This document shows positions 7,078-11,892 of a stretch of DNA of 11,892 nucleotides, one piece after another. Position 1 is the stretch's first letter. Each line of letters begins with the position of its first letter. Below the pieces are notes generated by a model. The model saw only the letters and a list, made by a program, of their open reading frames with translations. It was not told where the DNA came from and searched no databases. Position numbers and translations under genes: made by a program. Origin of the DNA: Verrucomicrobia bacterium TMED44 (GTDB lineage Bacteria; Verrucomicrobiota; Verrucomicrobiia; Opitutales; Seribacteraceae); contig NHCX01000006.1 in assembly GCA_002168015.1 (NCBI GenBank), positions 1 through 11,892 on the forward strand, read 5' to 3'.

Positions 7078-8530
7078 TTTTATTTGAAGCAATATCTATG
7101 TTCAATATAGTCAATAAACTATTACTAATGTATTTTATTTCTTTCTCCGTGAGAGAAATTGACGAAGGTAAGCTCAATCCTCTTCTTGATATATTCTTGC
7201 AATTCGGATCTTTATAAATTTCTGCAAGTTCAGCAAAGCTTGGCATTTCCGACATAGGAAAAAAAACTGGTCGACTTTCAATGCCAAAATCTTTCAACCT
7301 AGAAATAATTTCATCAATGGAAATTGACTCATCATCACGTATTAATAAAGTGAACAACCAACTAGCGGGGCTATGATCGACTCTCGACAGCTGAAAATCG
7401 AAATAATCATAACTACCTAACAATTTACGATAACTATTCCATATTATCTTTCGTTTTTCTATAAACATCGAGAATTGTTCTATCTGAGCTAAACCAATTG
7501 CTGCCTGCAAGTTGGTCATCCTATAGTTATACCCAACGTATTTATGCCAATAACGTTTCGACTTATCCATACCATGGTCACGAAGTTCAGAAGCTCTTAA
7601 TGTCAAATCAGAATTATTTACAATTAAAGCACCGCCTTCCCCGCACGTGATTGTTTTATTAGCGAAAAATGAAAAAGCCGCTACATCACCAAAACTACCT
7701 ACCGGTCTACCTTTAATACTTGCTCCAAGTGCTTCAGCACAATCTTCAATAATTAAAAGATCATACGACTTAGCTAGTTCAATTATCGCATCCATATCAC
7801 AAGGATTACCATAAATATGAACTGCCATAATAGCTTTAGTTTTATTATTAATAGCTTTTTTAATTTCTTTAGGATCAATATTCCAGGTTTCGAGGTCAAC
7901 ATCTACTATAACTGGCGTTGCGCCAGCATGAATTATTGCATTTACGGAGGCTCCGAAAGTAAAACTTGGAACTATTACTTCATCACCTTTACCAATCCCT
8001 AACGTCTCCAGACCTAGATGTAATGCGGTAGTTCCATTACTAGTAGCGATACAATCACCCTCGCCACACAAAAGACTAATTTCTTTTTCAAATCTTGTCA
8101 CATATTTCCCTTGAGATGAAATCCAATTTGAAGTGACGCAATCGCTAACGTACTTTAGCTCGTTACCCTTCAGGTAAGGCTCCATAATGACAAAGTTATG
8201 CAATTTATATCTAGAAGCAAAATCAAGCACAACGCCACGGGAATCTACAAGAGGAATTATTTTTTTATTATCATCTAAAGCGGCTTGTATCTCTGCATTG
8301 GAACTACCAATTGGCAAAAATGTCAATTCCGAATTATGATATTCCCCGCAAATATCGTTAAGAGAAGCTCCTGAAATAAGCGCACGCCTAATGTCGCCGT
8401 CAGTAAGAGACCCAACCAATACTCCCTGATTTACAGTAAATACAATTCCTGATGCATTCTTCTCAATTGCCCTCATCGCTTCGACAAGCGGCACACTTAA
8501 TTCAACCAAGAAATTATCTAATATTTTCAT
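7070..8530 (-). CDS. CBS-pair / DegT-DnrJ-EryC1 sugar aminotransferase fusion
   Basis: This 486-residue protein is about 110 residues longer than a normal DegT-family aminotransferase because of an N-terminal extension. Residues 1-115 form a CBS pair: SLTDGDIRRALISG (41-54) is the hallmark motif of the CBS module that precedes sugar nucleotidyltransferases such as PtmE, and KKIIPLVDSRG (89-99) belongs to the second CBS. From about 117 the aminotransferase begins (EPYLKGNELKYV, NWISSQGKYV at 135-144), most like perosamine- and LegC-type 4-aminotransferases. PLP contacts are SNGTTAL (164-170), D263 in IEDCAEALGA, and Schiff-base lysine K292 in FFANKTITCGEGG; NYRMTNLQAAIG is at 335-346. It should convert a nucleotide-linked 4-keto-sugar to the 4-amino-sugar using glutamate. 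CBS modules usually bind adenine nucleotides, so feedback control is plausible (inference). A GAGG lies 12 bases before the ATG. It follows the TIM-barrel gene by 44 bases. Confidence 0.93.
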   Translation of the reverse strand: MKILDNFLVELSVPLVEAMRAIEKNASGIVFTVNQGVLVGSLTDGDIRRALISGASLNDICGEYHNSELTFLPIGSSNAEIQAALDDNKKIIPLVDSRGVVLDFASRYKLHNFVIMEPYLKGNELKYVSDCVTSNWISSQGKYVTRFEKEISLLCGEGDCIATSNGTTALHLGLETLGIGKGDEVIVPSFTFGASVNAIIHAGATPVIVDVDLETWNIDPKEIKKAINNKTKAIMAVHIYGNPCDMDAIIELAKSYDLLIIEDCAEALGASIKGRPVGSFGDVAAFSFFANKTITCGEGGALIVNNSDLTLRASELRDHGMDKSKRYWHKYVGYNYRMTNLQAAIGLAQIEQFSMFIEKRKIIWNSYRKLLGSYDYFDFQLSRVDHSPASWLFTLLIRDDESISIDEIISRLKDFGIESRPVFFPMSEMPSFAELAEIYKDPNCKNISRRGLSLPSSISLTEKEIKYISNSLLTILNIDIASNKNV

Positions 8531-8574
8531 AAGTTCGTATCGCCTCGTTATACGTTAAAAGATGATTGAAATCT

Positions 8575-9465
8575 CTACTTTAAGCTAGGAGTCTTCTTAA
8601 TAGAATTATCTTTTGACACCAAATCTTCTAAGAAACTGTATGACTCTGCCAATCCTTCTAAATCATCATTGATTTCTAAAGTAAAAGTCTTATTGCTAAG
8701 ATCTGCCAAGCTTAATGCTCTATAGATCTCACTTCCTTTACTCAACCTTTTATTTTCATCAGATAATCCATTATTGTCACTAATATGCAAATAGTCAGAA
8801 AGAGCATTTAATGCAAAGAATTCATCTGAAAAGTTCTTTCCTAATGTATTCGAACTTACAAACAAATGAGCAACGTCTAAAAGTAAATTAAAGTTAAGCT
8901 TTTTTTTGAGTTGCATCACGTCAAAATAACTAGTCATTAAAAAGCAGTTTTTATTACCAAAATTGGCATAATTGTTTTTGGATACCACATTGTTTTCTAT
9001 ATAAAGTTTTAGATCACTCTTATTATTTTTCTGAATATCTTCAACTCTATTCTTAAATCTCAATAAAGCCTTATCTTTATCAAATAATTCTCGACCTTTA
9101 ACAACTTTACCAATCTCACTCTTACTAATGTCAGTCAAAAAGCCCGCATGAAATCCATATTTGTCTGATTTCAAAGTTACAGATAAATCTAAAGATTCAT
9201 TGATAACATTTAAAGTATTATCATAGACTTCGTTTGAATCAGAAGCTAAATTCATTACGAAATCATTTGCTGGCGGAGGAAAATAATTGTGACATCTATA
9301 ATTTAAATTATACTTTTCTTTTAAATCTAATAGCTTATTTACGCTTCTTTCATCTCTTCTAGTCCCCCCGCTCAACTCAATATTTTTAAACCCCTCTTTT
9401 GCAAGACACTCAACACTTTCCCAAATGTAGTGGTTTCTAACACATGATGAAGATATGAAAATCAT
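8575..9465 (-). CDS. TIM-barrel sugar isomerase/epimerase-like protein (xylose isomerase-like fold)
   Basis: This 296-residue protein is of the size and pattern of the AP endonuclease 2 / xylose isomerase-like TIM barrels, often annotated as sugar phosphate isomerase/epimerase. Candidate metal ligands lie at strand ends in the family order: E157 (LYIENN), D197 and H200 (LLLDVAHL), H227 and D230 (YLHISD), E264 (TLEIN). H59 and H106 are also near strand ends. The first strand reads FISSSC with GFKNIELSGG at 25-34. Such enzymes isomerise or epimerise sugars through a divalent-metal enediolate; the substrate here is unknown. Its ATG overlaps the formyltransferase stop (ATGA), and AGAGG nine bases upstream supports the start. 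Lodged between formyltransferase and aminotransferase genes, it probably acts on an intermediate of the same sugar (inference). The tail after about residue 285 is lysine-rich and probably disordered. Confidence 0.85.
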   Translation of the reverse strand: MIFISSSCVRNHYIWESVECLAKEGFKNIELSGGTRRDERSVNKLLDLKEKYNLNYRCHNYFPPPANDFVMNLASDSNEVYDNTLNVINESLDLSVTLKSDKYGFHAGFLTDISKSEIGKVVKGRELFDKDKALLRFKNRVEDIQKNNKSDLKLYIENNVVSKNNYANFGNKNCFLMTSYFDVMQLKKKLNFNLLLDVAHLFVSSNTLGKNFSDEFFALNALSDYLHISDNNGLSDENKRLSKGSEIYRALSLADLSNKTFTLEINDDLEGLAESYSFLEDLVSKDNSIKKTPSLK

Positions 9466-10250
9466 AATAAGGTACCTCTTTTATGGAATTGGTCGGAAAT
9501 AGGTAGTATGTCAGATTCATTATTGGCTTCAAGTAGGCTGCCATCCCTTAGCCTAAATTGAGCTCCCTGATGTGGAGGAAAATACATCGCTCTAATAAAA
9601 TTACAACCCTGAATGTACGTAATTTCATCGACATTCAAAATTCCATCAAATGGAATCTTGCGACTAAAATACAATTTACTTGAGTCCTTGGGAGAATCTT
9701 GAGGTTTGCCATTATAACCTTGTGAAAAAACCTCTAACGCAGAAGGCAACATCTGAATAGCTAAAGTCACAAGCCTATGATACAAGGAATAGGCAGTATC
9801 ATTAGATCTAATAGTTAAAGGAGTCTGCATGATAATTTTGCCCATATCAACATTCTTCACCATTTCATGAATAGATACACCAGTTTGTTTCTCTCCATTT
9901 ATAATAGCCCAAGGAGTTGAAAATGTTCCTTTGTAATAAGGAAGTAAGGACGGATGGACATTTAAACAACCTCTTTTAGCGCTGGATAATATATTTTCTT
10001 TAATAATGAAACGATAATAACAAGATAAAATAATATCAGGCTCAAACGCAGCAACTAAATCACTATGATAGTTAATATTTTCACAAAAATATTTAATTCC
10101 GAGTTTTTTACATGCGTCTAGGATAGGCTTACTTTCGTCATTATCGTGAGTAAACACAACTAGAGAAGTTTCAGAAACAAACTCACGTGATAGTAGAGTA
10201 AATAACGCTTCGTAGCCAGCTCTATGATTGGCACATAAAATCATGTTCAT
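9462..10250 (-). CDS. Folate-dependent sugar N-formyltransferase (Met-tRNA formyltransferase-like)
   Basis: This 262-residue enzyme has the formyltransferase fold of methionyl-tRNA formyltransferase and of sugar N-formyltransferases such as VioF and WlaRD. The catalytic triad is visible: N97 and H99 in CLNVHPSLLP, and D135 in NVDMGKIIMQ. The loop PYYKGTFSTPWAIING (104-119) and TGVSIHEM (123-130) are classic N10-formyltetrahydrofolate-site motifs. A small C-terminal beta domain (about 200-245; IRAMYFPPHQGA at 219-230) resembles the tail of these enzymes. Because tRNA formylation is a housekeeping task and this protein is short and embedded between sugar genes, formylation of the amine made by the aminotransferase is the likely reaction. 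ATG 10250 and ATG 10244 are both possible starts and neither has a strong ribosome site. It is 61 bases downstream of the NeuB gene and overlaps the next gene by four bases. Confidence 0.92.
   Translation of the reverse strand: MNMILCANHRAGYEALFTLLSREFVSETSLVVFTHDNDESKPILDACKKLGIKYFCENINYHSDLVAAFEPDIILSCYYRFIIKENILSSAKRGCLNVHPSLLPYYKGTFSTPWAIINGEKQTGVSIHEMVKNVDMGKIIMQTPLTIRSNDTAYSLYHRLVTLAIQMLPSALEVFSQGYNGKPQDSPKDSSKLYFSRKIPFDGILNVDEITYIQGCNFIRAMYFPPHQGAQFRLRDGSLLEANNESDILPISDQFHKRGTLL
9466..9480 (-). promoter_or_regulatory. Ribosome binding site of the TIM-barrel gene
   Basis: AGAGG (9475-9479, minus strand) lies nine bases before the ATG at 9465, inside the last codons of the formyltransferase gene. 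With the ATGA stop/start overlap it fixes the start and indicates coupled translation. Confidence 0.7.
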
Positions 10251-10311
10251 TCTTTTTTCTTTCTAATGTACATTTTAGAAATCTAATTCATGCGGTTAAT
10301 CTAACAATAAC

Positions 10312-11328
10312 TTATACACTATCTTTATCAAAAAGATCATCCCAAGAAATTTGGTGTCCTTCTGGTAAGTCTTTATTTACTATATGACCACTGAGATTAT
10401 AAAAGTCATCTCCATTAAGTCCAGTACCAGGTCTTATCATTGTTAAATCACTCATTTCAATTTTACTTCCTTTAGAAAGTGGTCTTTTAAGACAGACACT
10501 TTTTCTTGAAACGCTATACATTTGCTTTTCTTCATCTTGCAATCTCTTAATTGGACTCCCCAAAATTATTTTTGCGAATGCTATCGCTTCAGAAAGCTCT
10601 TTGAACTCCTGAGGAGTAGATGATGCCTTATGATCGGGACCATCCATGTCTTTATTAAGAGTAAAATGTTTTTCGATAACTGATGCCCCTAAGGCAACAG
10701 CTAAACTAGCTGCAGAGCAATCAATCGAGTGATCGGAAAGACCAACTTCATATCCGAATTCTGTTTTCAAAGTAGTCATACATGATAAGTTTATACTCTC
10801 AAAACTGCATGGATAGTTAGACACACAATGTAGTAAAACTGGTGGAATTTTTGCGTTTTGATATATTTTCAACATTGATCTAATTTCATCAATTGATGCC
10901 ATGCCAACAGCTATTATAGGCCTCATGCCCAGTTCAACCACTTTTTTATGTATACGATGATCCACTACATCAGCGGATGCAGTTTTTATTGTTTTAACTC
11001 CGAGGTCAAATAGGTATTGAACTGAATCTGGATCATATGGAGTAGATATAAATTCTAAGCCCAATGATTTACACTGATTTAAAGCAAGATGGTGCATTTC
11101 GTCAGATAATTCTAAATTTTTTAACATTTTCCAATGGCTCTCTTCTGGATCGGATGTAGCTAGTTGATATCTTACTTTTGGAGTACTCTTTTTAGCTAGT
11201 TTATCTGCTTTAAACGTTTGAAATTTGCAAGCGTCTGCACCAGAATCTTTAGCTTCATTAATGAGTTTTTCTAATAGTTCAGGGCATCCGTTATGGTTTA
11301 CCCCAATTTCAGCAATTAACATAACCAT
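10312..11328 (-). CDS. neuB: NeuB-family nonulosonate (sialic/legionaminic/pseudaminic acid) synthase with SAF domain
   Basis: This 338-residue protein is a full-length NeuB family member. It condenses phosphoenolpyruvate with a six-carbon N-acyl sugar (ManNAc or a 2,4-diamino-trideoxyhexose) to a nine-carbon 2-keto acid in the cytoplasm. The TIM-barrel part shows EIGVNHNG (7-14), KFQTF (35-39), STPYD (95-99), LHCVSNYP (166-173), GLSDHS (196-201) and IEKHFTLNKDMDGPDHKAS (218-236), with H221 and H233 as probable metal ligands. The C-terminal antifreeze-like SAF domain (about 272-338) includes SRKS and RPGTGL (299-304). The strand usually ending LSTGM reads IIAVGM (138-143), a departure from the common pattern. 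An AGGAG eight bases before the ATG at 11328 sets the start. It is the first complete gene of the synthesis block, after a 193-base gap. The pathway suggests a formamido-bearing product rather than plain Neu5Ac (inference). Confidence 0.95.
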   Translation of the reverse strand: MVMLIAEIGVNHNGCPELLEKLINEAKDSGADACKFQTFKADKLAKKSTPKVRYQLATSDPEESHWKMLKNLELSDEMHHLALNQCKSLGLEFISTPYDPDSVQYLFDLGVKTIKTASADVVDHRIHKKVVELGMRPIIAVGMASIDEIRSMLKIYQNAKIPPVLLHCVSNYPCSFESINLSCMTTLKTEFGYEVGLSDHSIDCSAASLAVALGASVIEKHFTLNKDMDGPDHKASSTPQEFKELSEAIAFAKIILGSPIKRLQDEEKQMYSVSRKSVCLKRPLSKGSKIEMSDLTMIRPGTGLNGDDFYNLSGHIVNKDLPEGHQISWDDLFDKDSV

Positions 11329-11521
11329 TTAATAGTCTCCTATTTAATCTAACAATAAATATAATAATTTGAGTACTTAAGTAAATATTTTTTATCTTAT
11401 AGATATCACAAGCCTAAAGGGCGATAAAAAATATTAAAACAATCTATCATTTGGGTGCCTAATCGTCCATAAATATTGTTTTACCAGAGAATACAATCGT
11501 TACCAAATAAATTTGTTCCAC
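11329..11521 (-). promoter_or_regulatory. 193-base intergenic region before neuB: ribosome site and candidate promoter
   Basis: No gene is seen in this gap. AGGAG (11337-11341, minus strand) is a strong ribosome site for the NeuB gene. Upstream, TTTACT (11385-11380) and TATATT (11363-11358) are 16 bases apart and could be a sigma-70 promoter starting near 11351; the -35 match is weak. A nine-base inverted repeat, TAAAACAAT at 11435-11443 and ATTGTTTTA at 11475-11483, surrounds a 31-base spacer but is AT-only apart from one pair and lacks a terminator-like T run. The gap makes a separate transcript for the sugar-synthesis block plausible. Confidence 0.35.
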
Positions 11522-11892
11522 TTACCTTAAGACTTTATAAAAAAAACGCCTTAACCTTTTGGGAGATAATCTAAGCACTAGACGAAGACAAAATATTAAT
11601 AGATATTCAATAAAATTTACCATTCTATGTTGTCTCATGTAACTTAACGCCTTGAGCTCTCCTAAAAGAAATTTCCAATCTCTCCTATCTGACACAGCAT
11701 TACCGACTCGCATTTTTATCAAAGATTCATTCAAGTTAGCAATCTTAAATCCATTACTAATTAGCTTTATCCATAAAAAATAGTCTTCAGGAAAGAATTC
11801 TGGATATCCGCCAACTGATAAAATTGATTTTTTCCTAAACATTACAGCAGGATGATTCAATGGTGATCTAAATTTTGAAAATTTTATTGAAT
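11522..11892 (-). CDS. Family 2 glycosyltransferase, C-terminal part, cut by window edge
   Basis: The frame is open from the right edge to a TAA at 11522, giving 123 complete codons of the C-terminus; the true start lies outside. An apparent TTG start at 11860 is internal, because codons before it continue a family motif (SPLNHPAVMFRK). That motif, then GGYPEFFPEDYFLWIKL and the following basic MRVG/RRDW segment, is characteristic of GT2 (GT-A fold) sugar transferases, where the E-D pair of PEDYFLW lies at the acceptor/catalytic site. The N-terminal nucleotide-sugar half with the DXD motif is not in the window. The C-terminus (LRLSPKRLRRFFYKVLR) is strongly basic and amphipathic, suggesting inner-face membrane contact. 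It probably adds one sugar of the repeat unit. Confidence 0.88.
   Translation of the reverse strand, partial: SIKFSKFRSPLNHPAVMFRKKSILSVGGYPEFFPEDYFLWIKLISNGFKIANLNESLIKMRVGNAVSDRRDWKFLLGELKALSYMRQHRMVNFIEYLLIFCLRLVLRLSPKRLRRFFYKVLR

Noticed and set aside
6584..8002. Plus-strand open frames at 6584-6808, 6884-7087 and 7817-8002
   Set aside because: All lie within the cytidylyltransferase and aminotransferase genes, whose family motifs are unbroken in the minus strand. They are chance open frames.
9462..10250. Housekeeping methionyl-tRNA formyltransferase
   Set aside because: At 262 residues it is shorter than typical Fmt (around 310-320), and it is embedded among and overlaps sugar-synthesis genes rather than sitting with def or other translation genes.
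11435..11483. Nine-base inverted repeat around a 31-base spacer upstream of neuB, considered as a terminator or riboswitch
   Set aside because: It is nearly all A/T, the loop is long and no T run follows on the minus strand; such repeats are expected by chance in AT-rich DNA.

Overview
The window is a stretch of a cell-surface polysaccharide locus from an AT-rich (about one third GC by eye, not counted) Gram-negative-type bacterium. All eleven recognisable genes lie on the minus strand, so the locus is read from high to low coordinates. Several genes have Shine-Dalgarno sites (AGGAG, AGAGG, GGAG) and TGA is used as a stop, so this is standard bacterial code. I cannot name a genus; a low-GC marine or host-associated proteobacterium is a guess from style only. 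No rRNA, tRNA, CRISPR, insertion sequence or phage gene is visible.

In transcription order: (i) the C-terminal end of a family 2 glycosyltransferase, cut by the right edge (11522-11892). (ii) A contiguous sugar-synthesis block at 6370-11328: a NeuB-family nonulosonate synthase, a folate-dependent formyltransferase, a TIM-barrel sugar isomerase/epimerase-like protein, a DegT/DnrJ-type PLP aminotransferase carrying an N-terminal CBS-pair module, and a CMP-acylneuraminate-type cytidylyltransferase. (iii) An assembly and export block at 1-6249: a capsule-synthesis-type glycosyltransferase containing a 45-bp tandem duplication, an ABC exporter resembling the PglK lipid-oligosaccharide flippases, a GT4-type glycosyltransferase, an extended SDR epimerase, and the N-terminal 321 residues of a Wzy/O-antigen-ligase-type membrane protein cut by the left edge.

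How the parts could work together (inference): the aminotransferase puts an amino group on a nucleotide-linked keto-sugar and the formyltransferase caps it. After conversion to a free sugar, NeuB condenses it with phosphoenolpyruvate to a nine-carbon sialic-acid-like sugar, which the cytidylyltransferase activates as a CMP-sugar. Glycosyltransferases build the repeat unit on a lipid carrier, the ABC protein flips it, and the Wzy-like protein polymerises or ligates it. The dehydratase, N-acetyltransferase and hydrolysing 2-epimerase of the known legionaminic and pseudaminic routes are not in the window. In their place are a formyltransferase and a TIM-barrel protein of unassigned step. That combination, together with the CBS-aminotransferase fusion, is the most unusual content here.
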